Shown here: positions 1-6,204 of the stretch, piece by piece
How the letters are laid out: each line of letters starts with the position of its first letter
Numbering within the stretch: position 1 is the stretch's first letter
DNA from: an uncultured bacterium
GTDB lineage: Bacteria > Bacillota > Clostridia > Lachnospirales > Lachnospiraceae
Direction: 5' to 3'
Assembly: GCA_947088515.1 (NCBI GenBank)
Contig: CAMUHA010000072.1
Coordinates: 1 to 14,644 of the forward strand
Length of the DNA: 14,644 nt
The notes under the pieces: model-generated
Database searches by the model: none
The model's input: only the letters and a program-made list of their open reading frames with translations
What the model was told of the DNA's origin: nothing
Program-made: the position numbers and the translations under genes

Positions 1-521
1 CATACCAGACTCTGTCTGTTGAGAAACACTGCCTGCATACGCATTCTGTCCGTATCCTGCAAAGAATCTATATCCACACCGATACGCATAAACCGGCTTT
101 CCATTTCACTTGCCGCAAGCCCGGAACTGCCTTTCCCGCATGCCACCACCCGCTCTGCTTCAAAAAGGTAGTTTACCACTCTTGCAATCTGTACCTCATC
201 CATAAGGCTGTATGTTTTATTTAAAAGCTCCTGATAGGTATTCAGCACCATTCTTGTGCTGTTTGCCACGAACTCACTTTTCTGTGTAAATGTTTTTTCA
301 TACTGGTAAATAAATTCCCGGTATCCATGGAAGCCGCATTTCTTTGCAAACCTTGAAAGCGATGCCTCCGATACAAATATTTCTTTTGCCACATTCTGTG
401 CGGAAAAATCTATCTTCCGCTGATTGCTTAGAAAAAAATCGGCTATATTTTTCTCCACATTTGTGAAACTGTCATATTTTGATTCCACGATAGGGACAAT
501 TGATTTAATATAACTGTTCAT
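1..521 (-). CDS. MurR/RpiR family transcriptional regulator (N-terminal 173 residues; rest lies off the window)
   Basis: The reading frame starts at ATG 521-519 and is open to the window edge, so the C-terminal part is missing only because the window ends. Residues 1 to about 77 match the HTH_6 domain of RpiR regulators, including the run VEKNIADFFL and the recognition helix region SEASLSRFAKKCGFHGYREF at 51-70. A SIS sugar-phosphate-binding domain begins near residue 123 (VVACGKGSSGLAASE, 125-139). In this family the SIS domain senses a phosphosugar, and in several Firmicutes the nan genes are controlled by such a regulator with ManNAc-6-P or a related phosphosugar as the likely effector. 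The gene is divergent from the esterase gene at 611 and lies in the nan locus, so I infer that it controls sialic acid use. A purine-rich AAGGG precedes the start. Whether it represses or activates cannot be told from the sequence. Confidence 0.9.
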   Translation of the reverse strand, partial: MNSYIKSIVPIVESKYDSFTNVEKNIADFFLSNQRKIDFSAQNVAKEIFVSEASLSRFAKKCGFHGYREFIYQYEKTFTQKSEFVANSTRMVLNTYQELLNKTYSLMDEVQIARVVNYLFEAERVVACGKGSSGLAASEMESRFMRIGVDIDSLQDTDRMRMQAVFLNRQSLV

Positions 522-551
522 AACCACCCTTAACTGTATATCCGTCTGCTT

Positions 552-584
552 TTGGTTGTTCTTTCAGTCTCCTGATGATATGAT
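552..584 (+). promoter_or_regulatory. Candidate promoter of the esterase gene with a degenerate RpiR-type operator over its -35
   Basis: A -10-like TATGAT (579-584) lies 17 bp after TTGTTC (556-561), a weak -35. The -35 sits inside TTGGTT-GTTC-TTTCAG (552-567), which matches the palindrome TTGAAA-N4-TTTCAA found upstream of nanE at 8 of 12 half-site positions. It shares the 9-mer GTTCTTTCA with the second nanE operator. The gap is divergent, so one site could serve both the regulator and the esterase. The -10 and spacing are seen directly; regulatory use is inferred. Confidence 0.35.
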
Positions 585-610
585 AGAAAGAAAATACCAG
601 GAGGTGCTTT

Positions 611-1261
611 ATGAACACTGCAACCAAAACCATTGTATGTTTCGGCGAGTCCAATACCCATGGCTACAATTCATCCAATCTGGGACGGTTTTCAGAAACA
701 GAACGCTGGACCTGTCTTCTCGCCGATTATCTGGGCGACGGCTACCTTATCCGTGAGGAAGGATTAAGCGGGCGTACCACATCCTTTGACGACCCTCTGT
801 TTGAAGGCCTGAACGGATTTTCCTATATCCATACCTGCATGCTTACCCATGAGCCTTTAGACCTGCTTATCATTATGCTCGGCACCAATGACGTCAAAGA
901 ACGCTTTTGCGCCACTCCGGGAAATATCGCCAAAGGACTTGAACGTCTGGTAACTAAGGCAATTCATACACCGGAAGCATGGCGCAACCAGGCAAATATC
1001 CTGATTATTGCCCCTCCTCACATTGAAGAGGCATACTATGAAACCGAAATCGGCCCGGAGATGGGGAAGGGCTGTGCGGAAAAATCCAGAGCCCTTTCCT
1101 CCCTTTACCGGAAAGTGGCCGACAGACTCGGCTGCCATTTCCTGGATGCAGACACCATCCCCGGCGTCGGTATGTATCCTTATGATTATATGCACCTTAG
1201 CCTGGAAGGCCACAGATGTCTTGCCGGAAAGCTTGCAGAGCTTATTCCGCAAATCTGTTAA
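611..1261 (+). CDS. GDSL/SGNH family hydrolase, possibly a sialate O-acetylesterase
   Basis: This is a 216-residue SGNH hydrolase preceded by AGGAGGTG (599-606), 4 nt before the ATG. The family blocks are all present: block I FGESNTHGY with nucleophile Ser14, a block II-like EEGLSGRTT near 49-57, block III GTND with Asn93, and block V DYMH with Asp192 and His195. There is no signal peptide, so it should act in the cytoplasm. Enzymes of this fold remove acyl groups from sugars, lipids and other esters. Because it stands beside an RpiR regulator and faces the nan genes, removal of O-acetyl groups from imported sialic acids is an attractive role, and GDSL-type proteins are known in nan clusters of gut Lachnospiraceae. 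The sequence alone does not fix the substrate; an arylesterase-like enzyme is the alternative. Its stop overlaps the stop of nanA on the other strand. Confidence 0.85.
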   Translation: MNTATKTIVCFGESNTHGYNSSNLGRFSETERWTCLLADYLGDGYLIREEGLSGRTTSFDDPLFEGLNGFSYIHTCMLTHEPLDLLIIMLGTNDVKERFCATPGNIAKGLERLVTKAIHTPEAWRNQANILIIAPPHIEEAYYETEIGPEMGKGCAEKSRALSSLYRKVADRLGCHFLDADTIPGVGMYPYDYMHLSLEGHRCLAGKLAELIPQIC

Positions 1262-2178
1262 CCTGCCTGCTTCGCCTTTGCATCACAAATCATCTTTGCC
1301 GCTTCTTCAACAATCGGCATATCCTCCGGAATCAGAGCTGCTAAGGGCTTGCGTACCCCTCCAAGTTCCAGACCTTCATTGATACGGAGGATTTCTTTGA
1401 TGACACTGTACATATTTCCATGAGCCGCACACATTTTATAAATAATAGCGTTGGCATCATATTGTATCAGGCGTGCCTCATCCAGCCTGCCTGCTGCCAC
1501 CAGTTCGTCCATCTTAAGGAACAGCTCCGGCATTACCCCATAGGTTCCGCCGATTCCGCCCTCTGCCCCGATTACACGTCCGCTGATAAACTGTTCATCC
1601 GGCCCGTTAAAGATGATGTAATCATCTCCTGCCGCCTGCTTGAACATCTGAATATCCTGTACTGGCATAGAAGAATTTTTAACGCCAATCACACGGGGAT
1701 TTTTCCTCATTTCGGCAAACAGACTCATGGTTAATGAAACGCCTGCCAGCTGCGGAATATTATATATAATGAAATCTGTCTCTGGAGCCGCGCTGCTGAT
1801 ATCATTCCAATATTGGGCTATCGCATATTCGGGCAGATGGAAGTAAATTGGCGGAATACTTGCAATGGCATCCGCCCCCAGCTTTTGGGCATGCGCTGCC
1901 AGCTCCTGACTGTCCTTTGTATTGTTGCAGGCAACATGGGCAATCACTGTCAGTTTTCCCTGGGCTGCTTCCATCACATTTTCCAGGACAATTTTCCGGT
2001 CCTCCACGCTCTGGTAAATGCACTCCCCGGATGACCCGTTTACATAAACGCCTTTAACGCCTTTGTCCACAAAATACTTTGTCAAGTCCCTGACACCTTT
2101 GGGGCTGATATTGCCTTCCCCGTCATAGCAGGCATAAAATGCCGGTATAATTCCTTTATATTTATCCAAATTTCTCAT
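1258..2178 (-). CDS. nanA: N-acetylneuraminate lyase (sialic acid aldolase)
   Basis: This 306-residue member of the DHDPS/NAL family splits Neu5Ac into N-acetylmannosamine and pyruvate in the cytoplasm. Family hallmarks are visible: GSSGE at 48-52 (pyruvate carboxylate loop, usually GSTGE or GTTGE), catalytic Tyr139 in IIYNIPQLAGVSL, and the Schiff-base Lys167 in RVIGVKNSS. The YNIP and AGV residues after the tyrosine favour sialic acid lyase over dihydrodipicolinate synthase, and the nan context agrees. I chose ATG 2178-2176 because AGGGGG lies about 7 nt upstream; an upstream TTG in frame at 2226 lacks this support and adds a tail atypical of the family. It follows nanE by 105 nt, which contain two small hairpins, and is probably co-transcribed with it. 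It ends tail to tail with the esterase gene, with no terminator visible between them. Confidence 0.93.
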   Translation of the reverse strand: MRNLDKYKGIIPAFYACYDGEGNISPKGVRDLTKYFVDKGVKGVYVNGSSGECIYQSVEDRKIVLENVMEAAQGKLTVIAHVACNNTKDSQELAAHAQKLGADAIASIPPIYFHLPEYAIAQYWNDISSAAPETDFIIYNIPQLAGVSLTMSLFAEMRKNPRVIGVKNSSMPVQDIQMFKQAAGDDYIIFNGPDEQFISGRVIGAEGGIGGTYGVMPELFLKMDELVAAGRLDEARLIQYDANAIIYKMCAAHGNMYSVIKEILRINEGLELGGVRKPLAALIPEDMPIVEEAAKMICDAKAKQAG

Positions 2179-2237
2179 TTCTATCCCCCTGCATACCACA
2201 AGCTGTGCTTGCGGCACTGCCACCAATAAATAGTTTG

Positions 2238-2257
2238 GAAGTTTACTTCAAAACTTC
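2238..2257. repeat. Inverted repeat in the nanE-nanA gap
   Basis: GAAGTTT and AAACTTC are perfect 7-bp arms around a 6-nt loop (ACTTCA on the plus strand). A second imperfect stem, CCACAAGC/GCTTGCGG, lies at 2198-2216 just upstream of the nanA ribosome site. In the minus-strand transcript both would fold between nanE and nanA. There is no U-run, so processing or message-stability hairpins are likelier than a terminator. This role is inference. Confidence 0.4.
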
Positions 2258-2283
2258 ACACTCACCTTTCAACTGCTTTCCTT

Positions 2284-2973
2284 CTATTCCAACGCCTTTG
2301 CAAAAGCTTTTGTTATCAACTGGGGTCTTGTGATAATTGAACCTACCACCACACTGAACACTCCCAAGTCAATCACCCGTTTTGCCTTTTCAGGTGTATT
2401 AATATTGCCCTCTGCAATTACCCTGTGCTTTGCCTTTGCTACAATTTCTCTGATAATCTTGAAGTCATCAGCTTCAATCTTATCATCCTTACTCTGGTCC
2501 GTATAACCTACCAGTGTTGTTCCGATAAAATCAAATCCTAACTCATCTGCATGAAGCGCTTCTTCCACCGTAGAACAATCCGCCATCCATAGCTGGTCCG
2601 GATATCTTTCTTTTAGCTGACGGAAAAAATCATCCAGCAAAATACCTCCCGGCCTTACCGCACTGGTAGCGTCCAATGCAATAATTTCCGGTTTTACTTC
2701 CATTAGTTCCTCCACTTCTTTCATTGTCGGCGTAATGTAAATTTTGCTGTCTTCATAATCCCGTTTTACAATGCCGATAACTGGCAAATCTACCTGTGAC
2801 TGGATTTCCCTGATATCCTCTTTCGTATTTGCGCGGATGCCAAACGCCCCGCCTTCCTTAGCGGCCAACGCCATTCTTCCCATAATAAAAGAAGAATGCA
2901 GCGGCTCATGGGGAAGTGCCTGACAGGATACAATCAGTTTTCCTTCCAGTTGCTCCACTTTACTTGTTCCCAC
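2284..2973 (-). CDS. nanE: N-acetylmannosamine-6-phosphate 2-epimerase
   Basis: This 229-residue TIM-barrel enzyme converts ManNAc-6-P to GlcNAc-6-P. Conserved NanE blocks occur in order: KLIVSCQALPHEPLH (12-26), GIRANTKEDI (45-54), GIVKRDYED with catalytic Lys70, IALDAT (98-103), MADCSTVEEA (130-139), IGTTLVGYT (150-158), VIAEGNINTPE with catalytic Glu188, and VVVGSIITRPQLIT (208-221). The start is GTG at 2973-2971: an in-frame TGA lies two codons upstream, and GAGG (2983-2986) is 9 nt away. The out-of-frame ATG at 2980 is only 2 nt from that ribosome site and would make a six-codon peptide. The gene has its own promoter and operator pair upstream and is followed by nanA. Confidence 0.95.
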   Translation of the reverse strand: MGTSKVEQLEGKLIVSCQALPHEPLHSSFIMGRMALAAKEGGAFGIRANTKEDIREIQSQVDLPVIGIVKRDYEDSKIYITPTMKEVEELMEVKPEIIALDATSAVRPGGILLDDFFRQLKERYPDQLWMADCSTVEEALHADELGFDFIGTTLVGYTDQSKDDKIEADDFKIIREIVAKAKHRVIAEGNINTPEKAKRVIDLGVFSVVVGSIITRPQLITKAFAKALE

Positions 2974-3015
2974 TTTTCATCGCCTCTTTCCTGTCGCATT
3001 TTCTAAATTAACTTC

Positions 3016-3043
3016 ATTATAGCATCTTTGAAATTGTTTTCAA
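3016..3043 (-). promoter_or_regulatory. Promoter of nanE-nanA
   Basis: Read on the minus strand, TTGAAA (3043-3038) is followed after 16 bp by TATAAT (3021-3016), with TGC directly in front, an extended -10. The transcript would start near 3009 and give a leader of about 36 nt before the GTG of nanE. The -35 is the distal half-site of the first operator palindrome, so a bound regulator would block RNA polymerase. The match is strong; the regulatory reading is inferred. Confidence 0.75.
3028..3043. promoter_or_regulatory. Operator 1, perfect palindrome over the nanE promoter
   Basis: TTGAAA-TTGT-TTTCAA is a perfect inverted repeat with a 4-bp centre. It covers the -35 and much of the spacer of the nanE promoter, centred near -27. 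Position and symmetry are those of a repressor site. The RpiR-type regulator at the left edge is the natural candidate to bind it, but that link is inferred. Confidence 0.65.
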
Positions 3044-3058
3044 TCCCGCAATCTCTTT

Positions 3059-3074
3059 TCGAAAGTTCTTTCAA
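3059..3074. promoter_or_regulatory. Operator 2, near-perfect copy 31 bp upstream of operator 1
   Basis: TCGAAA-GTTC-TTTCAA repeats the operator 1 half-sites with one mismatch. The centres of the two sites are 31 bp apart, about three helical turns, so two bound dimers would lie on the same DNA face and could bind cooperatively. It is centred near -57 of the nanE promoter. Confidence 0.6.
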
Positions 3075-3147
3075 TTTGTTTGTGTATTATGTATATTGCC
3101 TACGTGTAAAATAAAGGAATCTTTGTCTTTTCGCCACAAATTAATGT

Positions 3148-4047
3148 TTATGATTTCTTTTTTCCCTCTTCCAGTGCCTTCTGTGCCGCCCTTGCCGCAC
3201 CTAACATTCCGGCCATATTCCCCAATTGTGCCGGAACTACCTCCACATTGCTAAAGGAAGGCATAATCTGTTTCTTAAGCTGCTCCCTTACTCTTCCCGC
3301 CACATATTCCTGCTCCATAACACCGCCTCCAAGGACTATCATAGAAGGGTTAAAAATATGCACAAGAGTTACCAGCCCATAAACAATCTCCAAAATCCAC
3401 TGGTCAATCAGTTCCTTTACCTCCGGGACTTCTATCTGTGCAAAAATCTTACGCCCAGATAGAAGTTCTGGAAAAGCTTTCCCTACACGATTTACAAGGG
3501 CAGTTGTGGAGGCGTATCTTTCATAGCACCCGCTGAACATATCTTCCTCTGGGTTCCTGTCCTCCGGGTGGGTCACAATTCCCCCAAACTCTCCGGCAGA
3601 ATATCCTGCCCCGTTATACACTTCCCTGTTAATGACAATTGCGCCTCCAACGCCTGTCCCATAGGTCAGGCACAGGAAATCCTTCTGATTTTTCCCTACG
3701 CCGTAAAAAGCTTCCCCGGTTGCAGCGCTGTTCACATCATTTAACACAGCTGTGGGCACATGAAAACGGGTTTCTACCATCTCTTTAATTCTGGTTCCTG
3801 TATAACCCGGAATATTTTCATTTGCATACAGAATCATTCCTTTTGCTGTGTCTACCTGTCCCGCCGTGCTGACACCCACCGCCTGGAAATCCTGCACTTC
3901 TTCCAAAATCCCTATTACCGTCTGCATTACATGACTGCCGCCAAGCCTGGCGTTTGTAGGACTTTCCTTTACTTCCTTTATTTCCCCGTCTTCCCAAACT
4001 CCTGACTTGATATTTGTCCCTCCGATATCAATTACTGCTATCCTCAT
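3148..4047 (-). CDS. nanK: ROK family kinase, predicted N-acetylmannosamine kinase
   Basis: This 299-residue ROK protein has the phosphate-1 motif DIGGTNIK (7-14), the catalytic-base region LNDVNSAATGEAFYG with Asp104, and the GTGVGGAIV loop (130-138). It would phosphorylate ManNAc to ManNAc-6-P, the step between NanA and NanE. The usual ROK zinc site is missing: the EIGH motif reads EFGG (153-156), and only Cys174 remains of the CxCGxxGC cluster. Zinc-free ROK kinases are known, including, as I recall, some bacterial NanK enzymes, so this need not mean loss of function. AAGGAG stands 5 nt before the ATG. The specificity call rests on position between yhcH and nanE; glucokinase or another ROK sugar kinase is the alternative. 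No clear terminator follows, so read-through into nanE is plausible. Confidence 0.85.
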   Translation of the reverse strand: MRIAVIDIGGTNIKSGVWEDGEIKEVKESPTNARLGGSHVMQTVIGILEEVQDFQAVGVSTAGQVDTAKGMILYANENIPGYTGTRIKEMVETRFHVPTAVLNDVNSAATGEAFYGVGKNQKDFLCLTYGTGVGGAIVINREVYNGAGYSAGEFGGIVTHPEDRNPEEDMFSGCYERYASTTALVNRVGKAFPELLSGRKIFAQIEVPEVKELIDQWILEIVYGLVTLVHIFNPSMIVLGGGVMEQEYVAGRVREQLKKQIMPSFSNVEVVPAQLGNMAGMLGAARAAQKALEEGKKKS

Positions 4048-4085
4048 ATAATCTCCTTCCAGCCTGATTTGCTATTCCTTTCCGC

Positions 4086-4112
4086 ACAGCCAGGGGCAGC
4101 GCCTTTGGCTGT
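4086..4112. repeat. Hairpin in the yhcH-nanK gap
   Basis: ACAGCCA and TGGCTGT form a 7-bp perfect outer stem, with GGC/GCC pairing inside a small internal loop. On the minus-strand transcript no U-run follows, so it is not a typical terminator. It lies between two genes of the same run and could tune the ratio of the two products by RNA stability, which is a guess. Confidence 0.4.
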
Positions 4113-4126
4113 AAAAAAGGCCGTGT

Positions 4127-4576
4127 TTATCTGTGTACCTTAATTACCGCTTTCCGTATTTTATCTTCTTTCCCCTCCGCTGCAACGCCTGGAAGATGCG
4201 GTTCTCCCGGCTCACAGATTGCAAACCGCGCAGGTCCTAAATGACAGAGCGCTTCACACTGGCAGATTCCAAAGCCTATATCCCCCTCCTTCTGGTAAGG
4301 TTTGGTAATCTCCTGATATTGGGATGCAAACATTATGTCCTCATTTCCAACAATATCAATCTGGATATCATAGTATTCCTGGTGAAATTCATATTCGTTT
4401 TTATCCGCTTTTGTAACTGCCTCCATCACATTTACAAAAACATTTTCCCCATCAATTACATGCTTCCCATCCTCTAAAGAAGATAAGTCGGTATCCATCA
4501 TGTACTGGATTGCCCTGTCCATATTCTGACTGATTCCCAGATATCTGCCTGCCTTTTCAATTTTGTCGTAAATCAT
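4127..4576 (-). CDS. YhcH/YjgK/YiaL family protein, likely sialic acid anomerase (NanQ-like)
   Basis: This 149-residue cupin-like protein belongs to the YhcH family, whose E. coli nan operon member (NanQ) speeds anomer conversion of free sialic acid. Recognisable parts are EFHQEYYDIQIDIVG (63-77) with Glu63 and His65 as likely metal ligands, KPYQKEGDIGF (92-102), and the ARFAICEPGEPHLPG region with His127, ending in KAVIKV. The length is normal for the family. AAAGGAG lies 8 nt before the ATG, and a consensus sigma-A promoter is just upstream. It is the first gene of the run yhcH-nanK. An anomerase would supply the form of Neu5Ac that the lyase uses. Other family members work on other sugars, so the substrate is taken from context. 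Confidence 0.88.
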   Translation of the reverse strand: MIYDKIEKAGRYLGISQNMDRAIQYMMDTDLSSLEDGKHVIDGENVFVNVMEAVTKADKNEYEFHQEYYDIQIDIVGNEDIMFASQYQEITKPYQKEGDIGFGICQCEALCHLGPARFAICEPGEPHLPGVAAEGKEDKIRKAVIKVHR

Positions 4577-4608
4577 CTGATTAACTCCTTTCTATGCTTT
4601 TTATCTTT

Positions 4609-4637
4609 TTTATAAATTGCAGTTAAAGACTTGTCAA
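4609..4637 (-). promoter_or_regulatory. Consensus sigma-A promoter of yhcH-nanK
   Basis: On the minus strand TTGACA (4637-4632) is separated by exactly 17 bp from TATAAA (4614-4609). The start site would fall near 4602, about 26 nt before the yhcH ATG. No copy of the nanE operator palindrome is present here, so this unit may be controlled differently. The -35 lies within the short dyad CTTGACAAG (4638-4630). Confidence 0.75.
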
Positions 4638-4638
4638 G

Positions 4639-4655
4639 CTAAATCAGGAATTTAG
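4639..4655. repeat. Palindrome CTAAAT-N5-ATTTAG next to the yhcH -35
   Basis: A perfect 6-bp inverted repeat with a 5-bp centre ends 1 bp before the -35 of the yhcH promoter and begins 11 bp after the last recombinase stop codon. It could be a binding site for a regulator of yhcH-nanK. It is too AT-rich and lacks a U-run, so it is a poor terminator. Confidence 0.4.
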
Positions 4656-4665
4656 AAATTACAAT

Positions 4666-6204
4666 CTATCTGACATGCCAGCACAATTCAGCTCTTTTTT
4701 CCCCATATACAAAGATTCCATCCAAAAGAGCCTGAAACAGTTTCCCCTCCGCCTCTTTGTCCGTTATCTGTGGCAGCTTTCCTTCCCACTTTGGACCTAT
4801 CTGCATTGTTTTCTTTTCCAGCTCCTTCCATTCTTCCATAAGCCTTAAAAGCTCTTCTTCCGCTTTTTGCGCCAAGCCCTCTTCCTGCTGTTTCTTAATC
4901 AGGTATTCTTCCCGCAAAAGCTCTCCTTGCCGGTACCTGCAATAACATGCGATTCCCGCCTCCTTTTTCTTCCCGGCCTGCAATTTCCTGCTTTTAATGT
5001 CCTTGACAAGCTTCTTTCTTTTTTCCTCACACAGCTCCCTTTCCCTTTCTGAAAGCATATCTGCCTCTCTTAGCAGCGCAAGCTGTGTATAAACCGCTGT
5101 CCTTACAAGCTCTTCCAAATCCTTTTCCAAAAAGCTCCCAACAGGATTATGCTTCGTAAACTTCTGGTAACGGCAGCGGAACTTTCCCTTTTCCCTTACC
5201 AGCATACGCCCACATTCCCCACACCGTACAAGTCCTTTCAGCAAGAATGTATGTTCTTTTCCTTTTCTTTTCGTATTCATCTTCTCTTGCACTTGTTGGA
5301 AGGTTTCTTTATCTATAATAGGCGGGTGGGCATCTGTTACATGAATGCGTTCCTCCTTTGGTACAAAAACACGTTTTCCGCTTCCAAGGGGACCATTTTG
5401 ATAGGCTCCGGAAGACAGTACACCTATATAAGTTTCACTGCGTAAAATCTGCTGGATTGCAGTAGGAAGCCAGGCATAGATTCTCCCTTTTTCTTCCCGC
5501 AAAAGTCCTTTGTTTATCTTGTGTTGTTTCGGCGAGGGTATCCCTTCCCGGTTCAGTTCTCCTGCCAGTTGTGCAAGTCCCACCCCGGAAAGATATTCCC
5601 TGTAGATTCTCTCTACCACACCCTTTGTCTCTTTATCCGGCGTCAGAAATCCATTTTCATCCTTTTGATAGCCATAGGGCGGAAGGGAACCGATATAAAG
5701 GCCCTTTTTTCTCCGCACCCCAAGAGAGGACTTAATTTTATCCGAAATGTCCTGACTGTATAGTGCATAAGCCAGGTTTCGGAAGGGCACATCTATATCA
5801 GGCGTTTTTCCTTTGCAGTCTTTACTGTCATAGCCGTCATTGACAGAGATAAACCGTATCTGCATAAACGGAAAAATATGTTCAATATAATCCCCCACTT
5901 CCATATAGTCTCTTCCAAACCGTGAAAAATCTTTCACTATAACGCACTGTATCTTTCCCTTTTTAATGTCTTTTATCATTTCCGCAAAGCTGGGACGTTC
6001 AAATCCGGTGCCCGAATATCCGTCATCCACATATTGAAAGGCCAGACTTTCTGCAAACTCCTTTTTCTTTTTTAAAAACCCTAAAAGAAGTTTTCTCTGG
6101 TTGCTGATGCTGTTGCTCTCATTCTCTCCGAAATTGTTTTCAGGGACTTTCTCGTCTTCCTTTGAAATCCTCATATACAAAGCCACCCTAATCTCTTCCG
6201 CCAT
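4666..6204 (-). CDS. Large serine recombinase, third gene of the triplet
   Basis: This is a 512-residue recombinase when read from ATG 6204-6202, which has GGGGAG 4 nt upstream. An ATG 24 nt earlier (6228) is possible but lacks as good a site. The resolvase-type catalytic domain spans about residues 6-150, with nucleophile Ser14 in YMRISKED and the conserved arginines in IVKDFSRFGRDYMEVG (89-104). The recombinase domain follows at about 165-290, then a zinc-ribbon region with CGEC (Cys328, Cys331) and Cys344, then a coiled-coil-rich C-terminus. The usual fourth zinc cysteine is not found in the expected place; His352 might substitute. The start overlaps the second recombinase gene by 17 nt, which suggests translational coupling. 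Proteins of this kind integrate and excise ICEs, phages and skin-like elements. No terminator follows before the yhcH promoter. Confidence 0.93.
   Translation of the reverse strand: MAEEIRVALYMRISKEDEKVPENNFGENESNSISNQRKLLLGFLKKKKEFAESLAFQYVDDGYSGTGFERPSFAEMIKDIKKGKIQCVIVKDFSRFGRDYMEVGDYIEHIFPFMQIRFISVNDGYDSKDCKGKTPDIDVPFRNLAYALYSQDISDKIKSSLGVRRKKGLYIGSLPPYGYQKDENGFLTPDKETKGVVERIYREYLSGVGLAQLAGELNREGIPSPKQHKINKGLLREEKGRIYAWLPTAIQQILRSETYIGVLSSGAYQNGPLGSGKRVFVPKEERIHVTDAHPPIIDKETFQQVQEKMNTKRKGKEHTFLLKGLVRCGECGRMLVREKGKFRCRYQKFTKHNPVGSFLEKDLEELVRTAVYTQLALLREADMLSERERELCEEKRKKLVKDIKSRKLQAGKKKEAGIACYCRYRQGELLREEYLIKKQQEEGLAQKAEEELLRLMEEWKELEKKTMQIGPKWEGKLPQITDKEAEGKLFQALLDGIFVYGEKRAELCWHVR

Noticed and set aside
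857..1252. 131-codon minus-strand frame inside the esterase gene
   Set aside because: It lies wholly under a gene with complete SGNH motifs and a strong ribosome site, has no ribosome site itself, and resembles no family.
2179..2226. Upstream TTG start that would lengthen nanA by 16 residues
   Set aside because: The ATG at 2178 has a good ribosome site and matches the normal family N-terminus; the extension does not.
2960..2980. Six-codon frame (MKSGNK) at the nanE start, possible leader peptide
   Set aside because: Its ATG is only 2 nt from the ribosome site, too close for good initiation, while the GTG of nanE is 9 nt away.
4086..4112. Hairpin between yhcH and nanK as a terminator
   Set aside because: No U-run follows on the transcribed strand and the genes on both sides belong to one pathway.
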